A stretch of DNA of 64,000 bases from Sinotaia quadrata (lineage: Eukaryota; Mollusca; Gastropoda; Architaenioglossa; Viviparidae). Of this stretch, positions 1-16,733 are shown in pieces (within the stretch, counting starts at the first letter, position 1; every line of letters starts with the position of its first letter). A program made the translations under genes and the position numbers. The notes beneath the pieces are model-generated. The model did no database searches. It saw only the letters and a program-made list of their open reading frames with translations, and was not told the DNA's origin. The stretch lies in assembly GCA_028829895.1 (NCBI GenBank), contig CM054179.1, positions 41,659,617 through 41,723,616 of the forward strand, given 5' to 3'.

Positions 1-292
1 GAAGTCGATGATGACACACTGTGAATGTATACATTCTTGGAATTATTATGTGCTATAAATGATCTATAATCTAGTAGAAAATCCTTTGAATTGTAAGTTA
101 GCATGTGAGCAAATGTTTTATCAATAAAGTAACCTACCGTGAGAGATGTTCTTATCCTGTTATCACTACAGACATTAAAGTTCAACATAGTACTTATGCC
201 AGCTAAAAAAAGGAATGTTATCTCATTCAGCTGAGACCTTTCTCTTTTTCTTTTGTTTCAAGACCCAGGTCAATGTTGTACATGTTACTACT

Positions 293-540
293 ACTGCTGA
301 TGGTACTACTCCTATAACTATGCTGATATACTACTGCTAATTCTACTGCTGATGGTACTACTCCTATAACTATGCTGATATACTACTGCTAATTCTACTG
401 CTGTTGGTATTACTCCTATATCTATGCTGATATACTACTGCTAATTCTACTTCTGATGGTAGTACTCCTATAACTATGCTGTTATACTACTGCTAATTCT
501 ACTGCTCATGGTACTACTCCTATAACTATGCTGATATTCT
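293..540. repeat. 52-bp tandem repeat, about 4.8 copies
   Basis: Unit beginning ACTGCTGATGGTACTACTCC, itself rich in ACT/GCT triplets, with small differences between copies. Lies to the left of gene A exon 3. Positions 1-292 hold nothing else I can identify. Confidence 0.85.
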
Positions 541-559
541 CATGGCTATTATCTACACA

Positions 560-780
560 GATCCTTAGGGGCGAAAGGTCTCATGAATCATTAAAGAACA
601 GATTCATGCAGCCATGCAATTGTTCAGAGTCAGTTTAGACCAGCATCAGGAAAAGATGTTGAAGAGTGGGTAACGCGTTACTGTGTCATTAATCTTAATG
701 ATTTTCACAAATATCGTAACTTTCAAGCATGCACAACACATGGTTACTCCCGTTTCAAGCTTTGGGATCAAGTGTTTGTG
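560..780 (+). other. Unrecognised open stretch before the 72-bp satellite
   Basis: One frame is open from about 600 to the satellite and encodes FRPASGKDVEEWVTRYCVIN followed by LNDFHKYRNFQAC. The composition is protein-like and faintly recalls the DNA-binding part of transposon-derived zinc proteins (GKDVE-W pattern). No start, splice sites or partner exon were found. Confidence 0.2.
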
Positions 781-1648
781 TATAACTCATGGTCTAATGT
801 GATTTATAAGGTTTACTGTTTTCCCGCTGTTGTTATATTTTATATATCCTATTATAACTCATGGTCTAATGTGATTTATAAGGTTTACTTTTTTCCCGCT
901 GTTGTTATATTTTATATATCCTATTATAACTCATGGTCTAATGTGATTTATAAGGTTTACTTTTTTCCCGCTGTTGTTATATTTTATATATCCTATTATA
1001 ACTCATGGTCTAATGTGATTTATAAGGTTTACTGTTTTCCCGCTGTTGTTATATTTTATATATCCTATTATAACTCATGGTCTAATGTGATTTATAAGGT
1101 TTACTGTTTTCCCGCTGTTGTTATATTTTATATATCCTATTATAACTCATGGTCTAATGTGATTTATAAGGTTTACTTTTTTCCCGCTGTTGTTATATTT
1201 TATATATCCTATTATAACTCATGGTCTAATGTGATTTATAAGGTTTACTTTTTTCCCGCTGTTGTTATATTTTATATATCCTATTATAACTCATGGTCTA
1301 ATGTGATTTATAAGGTTTACTGTTTTCCCGCTGTTGTTATATTTTATATATCCTATTATAACTCATGGTCTAATGTGATTTATAAGGTTTACTGTTTTCC
1401 CGCTGTTGTTATATTTTATATATCCTATTATAACTCATGGTCTAATGTGATTTATAAGGTTTACTGTTTTCCCGCTGTTGTTATATTTTATATATCCTAT
1501 TATAACTCATGGTCTAATGTGATTTATAAGGTTTACTGTTTTCCCGCTGTTGTTATATTTTATATATCCTATTATAACTCATGGTCTAATGTGATTTATA
1601 AGGTTTACTGTTTTCCCGCTGTTGTTATATTTTATATATCCTATTATA
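781..1648. repeat. 72-bp satellite, 12 copies
   Basis: Twelve near-identical 72-bp units beginning TATAACTCATGGTCTAATG. The only consistent difference is TGTTTT versus TTTTTT after GGTTTAC, ordered G,T,T,G,G,T,T,G,G,G,G,G. Because 72 is a multiple of three, an uninterrupted 299-codon frame results; it is not a credible gene. Confidence 0.95.
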
Positions 1649-1864
1649 AGCGTAAATGGAATATGCACTAAACGCACCCGTGTATGGTAGTGACGTAAGA
1701 CGTGAAAAATAAAGATAAACATTTTAATATTTTTAAATGTGCACATACAAACAAACCTGTTATCTTATTCTTGACGTCACACTTAGAAAATCAAACTGAA
1801 AAATGTAAAAAAAAAAGTATATAAACAAACAAATCTATCTTTTGTTTGGTGACGTCAGACTTAC

Positions 1865-5310
<3,446 letters not shown>

Positions 5311-6226
5311 CTGTGAAGCACACAGAAAAACACATTATGTGGACATTTTCATCAAATAATAGCATACTAAAATATGTTTTCTTGATGCTAGTGTACTGTA
5401 CATAAATTAACATCCAGAGCGCTAAGTTCAAATTACCAATGAAGTTATGAAAAGAGTCTTTGCTTGTGATTAATTAGTATATACGTACATTTCAATTTTG
5501 TGACTCATATGTCAGGCTGCTGCAGCTAAATGTTTGTAATATCCACGCCGAGGTAATGAAGAAAAAGAACTCCAGACTGAATTGTATCTGAGGAAGCACA
5601 ACTTCTATACTCTCTAACCTTTGTTTAAAATCCTTCCAAACCACGCGTACAATTAAATACGTCAAGAAAGACGTCACATTAAGAGACGTTATCAAACTGA
5701 GCTACACTGAGATATATATATATAACGTATATAGATTTTTTTTAAGGAAATAACAATGGCTCAATTATTATAGGTGAATAAAAGCCTTCATCCTTGTAGC
5801 TCATCGGGAAAACAAATATGAAAATAAATGATTAAAACACAGTCTACACGTTTGAATCATATTTTGTGGGTGGGATAGTGACAAAATCAAGGTAGATCAT
5901 TAAAATCTTATGTAGATGAATTCCCACAGACCTATGGACATTTAGCGTAGGCCTAGACTAAGATTAAGATTTCCTTAGTATAAGACAGTCCAGGGTCTAA
6001 GGATAATAATGATGCTAAGGAGGTGCTTGAAGATTTCTCTTATATGGTCAGTATTGATCTAGAATTATATGGTCAGTATTGATCCAGGCCAATCTATATC
6101 TAAGTTCTATTAAGACTGAAATAACAGAGAATTAACTTCTCTATCTTGTTAATAACCGCCATTTCACTGAGGCCATGATGACTGGCAGGAGTATGTACAA
6201 GAGGAAGAACAGGGAAACCAGACAGA
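5311..6226. other. Region upstream of gene A, no gene identified
   Basis: Holds the presumed gene A promoter and 5' UTR, without a convincing TATA box. A 67-codon minus-strand frame at 5492-5695 has a helical-looking stretch but no usable splice or start context. A short duplication of TATGGTCAGTATTGATC occurs near 6045-6085. Confidence 0.4.
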
Positions 6227-6475
6227 CAGACATGTAGATAGACAGATAGATAGATAGATAGGTTGGTAGGTAGGTAGGTAGGTAGATAGATATATAGAGA
6301 TAATAAGATATATAGATAGGTAAGTAGATAGATAGATAGATAGAGAAAATAAGATAGATAGATAGGTAAGTAGGTAGGTAGATAGATAGGTAGATAGAGA
6401 AAATAAGTAGGTAGGTAGATAGATAGATAGATAGAGAAAATAAGATTGATAGATAGGTAAGTAGGTAGATAGATA
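6227..6475. repeat. (GATA)n/(GGTA)n microsatellite
   Basis: Mixed GATA and GGTA tetranucleotides with a repeated AGAGAAAATAAG interruption. Confidence 0.9.
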
Positions 6476-7184
6476 TTTGTGTGTGCGAGAATGTATGTGT
6501 CTATATGTGATCGTGTGTGTGCGTGAGTGCGTACGTGTTTGTATTTGTTTGAATGTATATGTGTATTTGTGGGTCGTTTATGTTTATTTATTTGTGGGTT
6601 TGTACAAGGACCACACCAAAAGATAGACTGATTCTATTTCCATCAACAGCATGTCTGTGCGCTTGTGAATACATACACACACTCGCACATAATGCTGATG
6701 AAAACACATTGCAATCAGTTAAATCTGTATTCTTCTGTTTTAGATACAGTAAAAAGCTCTCACTATCATGGCCTTAGAATTAACATGGCTGACAGAAAGA
6801 ACTAAAGTAGTTGAGTGTGCTATCAAGAAATTCAGGAATTTCATTTATAAACCACCCAATGGAATTTAATCGAATATAAGTAGACAGGTGTAAAAATACA
6901 TGTAGTAGATTGTTTAGCATTCACGTTAAGACTGTTGTTTTAAATATATGTTACTTTTTCTTTTAATATTTTTATAAATAAATTTAGCATAAATAATTGA
7001 AAATCGTCTCAAAAGTCGTTTCCGTCTGGAATTTTGACGGCGTTGGTATTGTGCTATGGTTACTTAGACACTGAAGAGTTGTGTCTAGTGGGATCAGAAG
7101 ATACACTGTTGATGTCTTAGGTGTGATATCAAAGACAGATAACTTTGTGCAACACCTGACGCTTCATTTAGATATCAAGCTAGG

Positions 7185-7445
7185 AAATAGGTACCTTCTG
7201 TGCAAGTCTATGAAGTATAAGTACCCTGCAGTCGATATAGTGTCATGTTAAACGTAATTATTCTGCAAGTCTATAAAGTGTCATATTAGATGTAAGTACC
7301 CTGCAGTCGATAAAGTGTCATGTTAGATGTAAGTACCCTGCAGTCGATAAAGTGTAATTGTAAATGTTAAATATTCTGCAAGTCTAAGAAGTGTCATGTT
7401 AGATGTAAATACCCTGCAGTCTATAAAGTGTAATGTTAAATGTGA
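7185..7445. repeat. Tandem repeat of about 60 bp, four to five copies
   Basis: Units share CTGCAGTCGATAAAGTGTCA and TTAGATGTAAGTACC. Between genes A and B. Confidence 0.75.
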
Positions 7446-7509
7446 ATTTTAAAGACACGTGGACATGCAAATGAAAAGTCAACTTTTTATGTACAGTATA
7501 ATGACATTT

Positions 7510-7690
7510 ACGTAATACTCTAATAGTTTAGCTTAACTAGGAAGTTTACGGTAAACGTCATAGCTCTGATAGTTTAGCTTAACTAGGATTTTACAGTATA
7601 CGTCATAGCTCTAATAGTTTAGCTTAACTAGGAATTTTACGGTATACGTCATAGCTCTGATAGTTTAGCTTAACAAAGAATTTTACGGTA
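7510..7690. repeat. 46-bp tandem repeat, four copies
   Basis: Units share ATAGTTTAGCTTAACTAGGA and ACGGTATACGTCATAGCTC. Confidence 0.85.
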
Positions 7691-7827
7691 TACAATTAAG
7701 CACGAGCAAGTTGTTATCCAAAAGTGAGAGATCTCATATCCACTCCATGACGTCACATGTGAGGCTGTGTTCCAGTAAACCGATTGTTGAATGGCAAGTA
7801 CAAGTCGAGTCAATAAAACAAAAACCT

Positions 7828-8045
7828 GCAGAAGTTATGCAATGCGTTCATGAATTCCCGGTATACAGCAGTGTTTTGAGGAAGTTATGCAATGTTCATG
7901 AATTCCCGGTATACAGCAGTGAGTTTTGCAGAAGTTATGCAATGCGTTCATGAATTCCCGGTATACAGCATTGAGTTTTGCAGAAGTTATGCAATGTGTT
8001 CATGAATTCCCGGTATACAGCAGTGTTTTGAGGAAGTTATGCAGA
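7828..8045. repeat. Tandem repeat of about 45-48 bp, four to five copies
   Basis: Units share TTCATGAATTCCCGGTATAC and GAGGAAGTTATGCAATG. Confidence 0.85.
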
Positions 8046-9788
8046 GAGAAAAAAACTCAATAGTTTATCTCCAACCATCTGGACTTATAAAACTCATGAC
8101 GAACTTATGTGTACCTTTGGTAACACCTCAACCATCTCACTCCTGGAGAAAGCCCATTTTGTGAACTTTCCATTTCTAGTTAACAAGACAGCTCTCTGTA
8201 GTATGAGCGCTATTTCAACTCAAGTGCTTAAACAGAGGCTACAGATTATTATTATCATGACTTATAGTTTTTTTAAATAAAAAAAACTTTAAGCCATTGA
8301 TTCATTCCTGCAACATTAGAAAGGGAGAGTGATAAACGTGTATATTAAACAATACATAAGCTCACACGGGATTCATACATTATCATATTTTTCAATGCCT
8401 GTAATAAAATACATTTTTACAACAGGCAAAATTTCCAACCATTCCAATACCTTTTGGACCTCAGGTGTATTTTCTGCGTACGAATCTCTGGTGTACAGAG
8501 TCTGCATGCTACCATTGGCCTATTGACGTTAGAATGGGGTTACTTTGGTATAAGTGTGTTCCTGTCTTCCAAACAAGGATTAAACATGGCATCGGCTGGG
8601 CTGCAGTTGTGGATTATAGATTACCCTCAGTCGTGCTATTGCTCAAATGTATTCTGCCCCACTACTTCCATCACCCCCAACTTTCCAGTAACGCCTTCAT
8701 TTATCTTACAGCCCTTTCACACCGACATTACCCTGTGACATCCTTCCTTTTGCTCATCCATCCCATCATGCAGAGGCTATCAGCAACCTTCCTTACTTAA
8801 CACCTGAACCACTTATCCATTCCAGTCGATTTACACCTATAGCACTATAATACTTTTATATAACCACTAAATCCTTTCTTCTTGGTACTTATTACATATC
8901 AGTCATATTCAATTAGATAGATAGATAGATAAATAGAACTACAATTGGATATATTTTCTAAAGAAAAAGTTAGGCGTGCAATATGTAGCCCACACCCACA
9001 CCCTTAAAATTAGACTACACATAAACCTATCGTCTAGTGAGACTGACCCTTTTCCTCGAGATAGGAACATACATGAATGTTCCAGACAACTCACTAAACT
9101 AACCAATCAAAACGCAGCTCAGCCACATGAACGAATGTACCAGAAACTCACCTGTAAATTGTTAGTCAAATGATCTTTGAGGTAACACGTATTTTGGCTC
9201 AAGGTGTTACCTACTAACCTTATCCCAGTTACCAACACACGGCATGTAAGTAAGAGCATTCTGTCAGAGAATACATGAGGACGATTTCTTAAACCATGAG
9301 CATTTTATTGGCAGATAAGCACTTTATTTGAAACATTCTCTCTGTTGGTGAATTCATCAAGCATCGAGCCATGAAGCAACACCAGAGCAGAATGACCCAG
9401 GACCATGGACCACTCATGTTAGCGTGACTCACGTCATGTTATATGTTATAGTTTGTCACCTTATTTACTTAACTATCCTGGCTATATGTATCAGGGGGGT
9501 GGGGAGCTTGACCTATGTTCTAGAACTATTACTCCTCTATTCTACTTTTAACTATCTTCCATCTTTCTCACATGTATAGCCAGCCAGGTGTTTGGGGGGA
9601 TTATCCTAAGGTGATGGGCATCCCAGGATGGTTGCTGGAAGTGCTGGATGTTTGTTTTGTCTGGAAACGGTACTTACTGTTCATCTGGATTACTGGGTGG
9701 TGGAGAATTAACATCACGCCTTTCTCCCAGCAAAACGTCACATAAACATCCGTCGTATTTCATCTAGTAATATTATCACTCGAATCAA
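8046..9788. other. Spacer between genes A and B, no gene identified
   Basis: Three overlapping plus-strand frames at 8329-8800 are open but give no recognisable protein. A short GATA run lies near 8908-8935. Nothing else supported. Confidence 0.4.
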
Positions 9789-9799
9789 TTTATTTTATT
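9789..9799 (-). terminator. Probable polyadenylation signals of gene B
   Basis: Two overlapping AATAAA hexamers on the minus strand about 170 bases after the gene B stop codon. Position fits a short 3' UTR; cleavage site not verified. Confidence 0.4.
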
Positions 9800-9964
9800 C
9801 ATACAAAAATCATTTTATAATTCAATTCAATCAGTACATGATCTATACAACATTCCCCTCCATAAGAGGAAGTAATTACTGGTTTGGAAATAAGTGACAA
9901 ATAAAGGAACAGGTGAAAATATTTGTCTCCTGAAAGCCCATGGTTCTAGCTTTTAGAATTAGAC

Positions 9965-10206
9965 TTATGGACGAATTTTCATCTCAACATGTTTTAATGT
10001 CTCCATGCCTCTCCAGGTGTACCAAAACACAGCATCCCAATGGTTATCGCGGACTGGCGTGTAGAGACCGTTCAGGTTGCTGTTCGTACAGCTGACATAC
10101 CACCAGCCTCCATGGCAGTCATCTGCACAGTTGCCAGAAATCCATGTGTCATGATCTCTGTCATGTGTTGAGAATGGTCTGTTGTTCAGATTTGAAAGGC
10201 TATCCC
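9965..10206 (-). CDS. Gene B exon 9, C-terminal fibrinogen domain and stop
   Basis: 242 bp ending in TAA. It encodes GDSL, the acidic calcium-loop DRDHD, the paired cysteines around [21 protein letters not shown], and the closing VEMKIRP. Confidence 0.94.
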
Positions 10207-10872
10207 CTGGAAAAATTAACAAATTCTGGAATTATGTATTACTAGATATTTGGTTGCATGCTCGCTCATGTAAATAAATGTCAGTTTTCAGAATGTTACT
10301 TAAAAAAATTATTTTATAGTATTGTTTTATTACCAGGTAAGAACCTTAATAGAGCATGCTAAAAACGTGATGTTTATATATAAGTGTCATGGAAATCTTA
10401 AGTGTTAATATACCGATTTTTATTTTAGATTGAAATTTGGTTTCAGATTTGATGTATATATTATATGGCTTTATTTTGAATCATCCCTACCAATTTTTGT
10501 CATGGTCAGATACCCTAGCTTGTTGTTTTTTAAACCCTAGGAATAAAGCCAGCAGACCTACCAACCTTTGTGCCTTTGGGAGCTGACATGTTTGGTGTAG
10601 AAAGATAAACAGAGAGAACAGTAAGAGATAGAGAAAGAGAGAGAGAGCGAGCTCAAGAAAGAATGGCAGAGAAAGGGTGGACTAGGAAAAAGAGAGAAAA
10701 AGAGAACAAAGATAGAAAGAGAGAGATACTTTATGTTGACCGCCATGGCGCGGTAGTTTTGTACATTTACATCCGGGACCAGTTCATACCCACCTCTAGT
10801 TAATTTTATTGGGGTTTGGTGACAACGGAAGTTGTGGCAAGTTTCTCTCTCTCTTTTTTTCACACACGCACG

Positions 10873-10923
<51 letters not shown>

Positions 10924-13900
10924 CATCTAAGTGAAAAAGTAATGTAATAATAAAAAAAAGAATGAATTACTGAATGTTTTCTTACACGAATATTTGTCGA
11001 TGAAGTAAAAGAACAGTTGATTATTAAACTTCCATTATTGTAACTTAATAATTTATAAAATTATATCTTAAATTTCATAGAGATGATTAACATGTTATCC
11101 TGTCGGAGACCTGTGTATAGCAAGCAGGTAAATGTGTTTGTTATGGATGCTTTTATGAAAGGCACTTTCATGTGAACAGGAATCCTATGTTTCTACCAAT
11201 CACGAGTTGAAATATTTAGTATACAATGTTAGTACCTGTATGCCTATATTTAGTATACAATGTTAGTACCTGTATGCCTATATTTAGTATACAATGTTAG
11301 TACGTGTACGTGTATGCCTATATTTAGTATACAATGTTAGTACGTGTACGCCTATATTTAGTATACAATGTTAGTACCTGTAGGCCTATATTTAGTATAC
11401 AATGTTAGTACGTGTACGTGTATGCCTATATTTAGTATACAATGTTAGTACGTGTACGTGTATGCCTATATTTAGTATACAATGTTAGTACGTGTACGTG
11501 TACGCCTATATTTAGTATACAATGTTAGTACGTGTACGTGTATGCCTATATTTAGTATACAATGTTAGTACGTGTAGGCCTATATTTAGTATACAATGTT
11601 AGTACGTGTACGTGTATGCCTATATTTAGTATACAATGTTAGTACCTGTAGGCCTATATTTAGTATACAATGTTAGTACCTGTAGGCCTATATTTAGTAT
11701 ACAATGTTAGTACCTGTATGCCTATATTTAGTATACAATGTTAGTACCTGTAGGCCTATATTTAGTATACAATGTTAGTACCTGTAGGCCTATATTTAGT
11801 ATACAATGTTAGTACCTGTAGGCCTATATTTAGTATACAATGTTAGTACCTGTAGGCCTATATTTAGTATACAATGTTAGTACCTGTGGGCCTATATTTA
11901 GTACACAATGTTAGTATGTGAAGGACTATAACTGAAAAATGATGATTTAGTCGAAAAACTTTGAAATGATTGAAGAATATACACAAAACAATGTGCATGC
12001 GCGAAATCTTGTTTCAGACAGATGAGGTTCAAAACCTCTGCACGCGCACGTCACAGTACTTCTGTTTTAAGTACGTGACCTTCAAAACCAGTATATATGC
12101 AAGTAACAGCACTTCTGATGTAAGCTCCTGACTAGCCATACTGTAAACTTACTTGCCATGTGTTATACATGACGAATGTTATTTGGTGTACTAGTCAGAC
12201 TGTAAGTTTATTTGCCATGTGTTACACACGATGTATGCTAATTGGTGTACTAGTCATTTGTTATATATGACGTATGGTATATGATATACTATTCACACTG
12301 TTAACTTATTTGCCCATGTGATACACATGAAGTGTGCGATTTAATGTACTAGTCACACAGTAAGCTTACATGCAATGTGCTACATATGACGCATGCTATT
12401 CAGTGTATTTAAATTTAAGATATTTTGGCTCTCTTATCAATTATTATAGTCAAAAGCTGTAACATAACAGATCTGTATGACAATACCTGCTGTTCCATGG
12501 TACCCACTGATGTTTAGTCTGTAATTGTCCTCAGCCCCACTGACGTAGAATGTGTCGTAAACAGCGTACGCACTTGTGTTATTAAAGTCCATCAAGTCAA
12601 TACGAAGAGAGGATGATCCCCCTTTAGTCAACAGGTGGAGCTTCTCAAGTCCTACAAATAATGTGTTAAATTATTTCAATTTGAATCTTTTACTTTCTTT
12701 TTGACGACAATCTGGTGCAGCTTCTCAAGCCCTAATGTGACATAATGTGTCAAATTATTTCAATTTGAATCTTTTACTTTCTTTTTGACGACAAATATCT
12801 TAGATTAAAGAATAAAACATGGTCACAACCAAGAATATTAAATAAATTTTAAAGCATTAATTTTCCTTGATTTCCTGCAAAATACATTTTTTCCGTCTAG
12901 ATAACAAAAGTTTACAGTTCTTATAAAAGACACTGAAACATTACTGGAAACAAATCAACATATAATTTATGTAATTATAGAGCACATTACCAATCCAGAA
13001 TTCAGATGTCAAGATTTAATTTATGTAATTATAGTGCACATTACCAATCCAGAATTCAGATGTCAAGATTCCAAATCCTGTCTCATATTCTGTCCAGTTC
13101 CGGAAGAAATCTACTGATCCATCTTGCCTTCTTTGAATGACCTGTGGAGATTTTCATGTATTTCAAGAAAATGTATACACATGTTCATATAATGCATCCA
13201 TAAACATTATTCTCTTGCGAGATAGTTTCATTAGCCAATAAATTTTATTTATAAAGTGGCGTCTGTAGGAACATTCTTCGCCATATGGTAATCCATGACT
13301 ATATACTGTAAAACACTAACACAAATAGTCTTCGCCATATGGTAATCCATGACTATATACTGTAAAACACTAACACAAATAGTCTTCGCCACATGGTAAT
13401 CCATGACTATACACTGTATATCACTAACACAAATAGGACCTTAGTGCTAGTTTCGGTTTTTTTAAAATAATTATTATATCCCTACCCGTAGTATACCCAT
13501 TAAAGATGTGCACATTATTTTAGTAATCTTTGATATAAAACAAAACAGTCTGTGGGTAGATTGAAAACAAAACCCCCTAAACTGACAACAATATAATTTC
13601 ATTACGAAAACCCTCGGTTTTCAATTCTTATATCTGGCCACTGGGGGGATACTAGAAAACACATCTTGACACTAGGGTGATTTTGGACGTCACTAACAGA
13701 CCGCTCACACTCAAGTATCTTTGATATGAATAGTGAGAGGAAGAATGGCAGGAAAACAAAGGCGCGCAGTGCAAGAACATTAGATGACAATGTACGTATA
13801 CAAGGAGAGGACAAGAACATTAGATGACAGTGTACGTGTACAAGGAGAGGACAAGAACATTAGATGACAGTATATGTGTACAAGGAGAGGACAGGAACAT

Positions 13901-16309
13901 TAGATGACAGTATACGTGTACAAGGAGAGGACAAGAACATTAGATGACAGTGTACGTGTACAAGGAGAGGACAAGAACATTAGATGACAGTGTACGTGTA
14001 CAAGGAGAGGACAAGAACATTAGATGACAGTATACGTGTACAAGGAGAGGACAAGAACATTAGATGACAGCATACGTGTACAAGGAAAGGACAAGAACAT
14101 TAGATGACAGTATACGTGTACAAGGAGAGGACAAGAACATTAGATGACAGTATACGTGTACAAGGAGAGGACAAGAACATTAGATGACAGTATTTGTGTA
14201 CAAGGAGAGGACAAGATATGAATGTACCGTCCAACCACCATTGCCAGTTGTTTGGTCGCAGTAGACGTCTATGGGTTGCGAAACGTTCGGGTACACGGTA
14301 TGGACACCACTCTGAGCATCTTCTTGCTTTAAATCCAGACAGGAAGTCGGTCTAGCACCTGTCAACAATTTTTAGGTAAAGGTAAAGCATGGTACGGATT
14401 AGCATGCACTGTTAGCCACATGAGAGTTGTAGTAGCAGTGAAGCATTATATCTGTAACAGTAGTAATACTAGCAACAGTAGTAACAGAATCATTCTAGTT
14501 GTTACAGTAGTAATACTAGCAACAGTAGTGGCAGCATTATTATTGTAACAGTAGTAATACTAGCAAAGATAGTAGCAGTAGTATTATAATTGTAACAAGA
14601 AGCAGTAGTGTACGGGAGTACATTTGCCTATCTCTATTTCCAAACTTAATTGTTAAATGTCAACGTGACCAGACCTTGGGCACTGCTTATGATCATACTT
14701 TTCGTACGTGTCAGAGTTGGAATAAACAACTCAAGTAAAAATGTGCTAGAACTTGCTGATGTAATCTAAACCGGTCTTATGTGGATGAGTAAGTTTTATA
14801 TTATCCAATGGTTAAGATTTACAAAAGTCGAGACCAGCCAATGGGCTGAGATTAAAGTTTACCTGTTCAAAAGAATTATATTCTTTTGAGTTTAGTGTGG
14901 CTGAGTCCAGTAATGAAAGGTGGCCGTTAGCGTAATGGAAAGAAGCAGCCTTTATTGTTCTAGAATCTCTGGAAATTCTAGAATTTCTAGTGTATTGATT
15001 TATAGATTGCTACAACCGTGATAGATTCTAGAAATATCTACCCCAGCGTATAAGTGTAAGGGGGACACACTGAACTCTATTAATGTTTGATGGCAGGAAA
15101 TGCTCAAATACATTATAGAATTTCTGGAATAGGAAGTTACTGGAAATCGCTACATTGTTGTTCTGCTTGAGGAAACTAATATGGCGAAGGAACGCCCACA
15201 GTAAAAACTGTACTGATAGTACTACACATAGTATAGTGGTAATGACAGTAATATTAATTGTAAATAACACTACTAACTGTAATATTAATGGTAGTAGTAT
15301 TAGTAGTAACCAAAGAATAAGTGAAAGTGTAGAAGCAGATTTTTTTATTCCAAGATAGAAATTTGCTTTGAAGACAAAAATCTTATTTGCACATTATTTT
15401 TTTTCAAAATATTGCTTCTTTTGTCTAATATGTTTAATTTATATGCTTTGCAAATTATTAAACAATCGCTGTGCATAATATCTTTACATGTGAAAAAACA
15501 AATAAGCACGAAAAAAGCAATAAAATATTTAATTATTATCTATATCTCAATACTCATGAAATTGTTAGTTTAATGGTATTTATGGTTGTTAATTCACTCA
15601 GAAAGTTTGGGAATAATTCTAACTCTAAAACTGTTTTCCTTGCATCAAATATTTAGTAAACGTTTTAAAGCATGATTGTAAAATTTAACCTAAGAACATT
15701 TTCATAAACTTACATGTAGCATATAATTGCTGAAGATCTTCATATTTTGTCTGAATGTCAGTTACTGTTGCTTGGAGTTTAATGTTTTCCTCTGTCAGTG
15801 TTCTTATACGACTCTGTAATTGGTATAACGCCATCTCATCTTCGCCAACGGAGATACTCGATGACTGAAGAAAAGGGAAGTTATTCTCTAAACACTTTTC
15901 AGCTAGAGTCGTCCCGTTCAGTATGCAGGTGTAGTGTCCTGTTTCCACATAATTAGGTAGTGCTAAAACGAACATGCCGTTATTGTACGAGGAACTGGGA
16001 ATTGTGTGATTTGAAGGCGTCTGTTTAAAAGAAATATAGGATTATTGTTTATTTATCATAACAAAAGATTGTCATAAAATTCTTAAACTTTCCAAAAAAA
16101 TCAGTGATAAATCTAATTTTACTAAATATCAAACATAAGTGAAGTATTTGGATATTCACATTAATTTCGTCGGGATATTTATAATTGATTGCCTTCACTG
16201 TAGTGATATCGAATATTATATGTGTCAATAAATGTCGTGAGACGGAAAACGAAAATAAACTATCACACTAGACCCCGAAACTGGGATGATGTATTTACCG
16301 TTACCGTGC

Positions 16310-16358
<49 letters not shown>

Positions 16359-16698
16359 CGTGCGTGCGTGTGTGTGTGTGTGCGTGCGTGTGTGTGTGTG
16401 TGAGTGCGTGTGTGTGTGTGTGTGTGTGTGTTTGCATGTCAGTAGATTAATAGACGCGTTAAAATGAAATATTAATACTAGCTTTGGAATCTTTGGAATG
16501 CTGTGTTTATAAAACATTTCAAATCTACTTTCTCTGTTGGGATAACTTTTTACTAGTTGGAAATAAGTTTCCATTATAGGAAAATAAATATTCTTCCGAT
16601 AATTATTATATAATGTATTATTCACATACGTGTGCGCGTGCATGATTGTGTATATGCAGACTATTGGATGGATGGATGGATGGATGGATGGATAGATG

Positions 16699-16733
<35 letters not shown>

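Noticed and set aside
781..1648. CRISPR array
   Set aside because: Adjacent units are identical throughout with no unique spacers, and the genome is eukaryotic. The same applies to the other arrays.
772..1671. 299-codon open frame of repeated YNSWSNVIYK-type units
   Set aside because: It is the 72-bp satellite read through; the period is a multiple of three and there is no domain, signal or splice context.
5492..5695. Extra 5' coding exon of gene A
   Set aside because: No matching donor or phase to join it to the signal-peptide exon.
8329..8800. Possible gene or LINE fragment
   Set aside because: Three frames overlap without a recognisable motif, and none has supporting splice sites.
10558..10926. 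122-codon minus-strand frame
   Set aside because: Starts in (CA)n and ends in GA-rich sequence inside a gene B intron; no family match.
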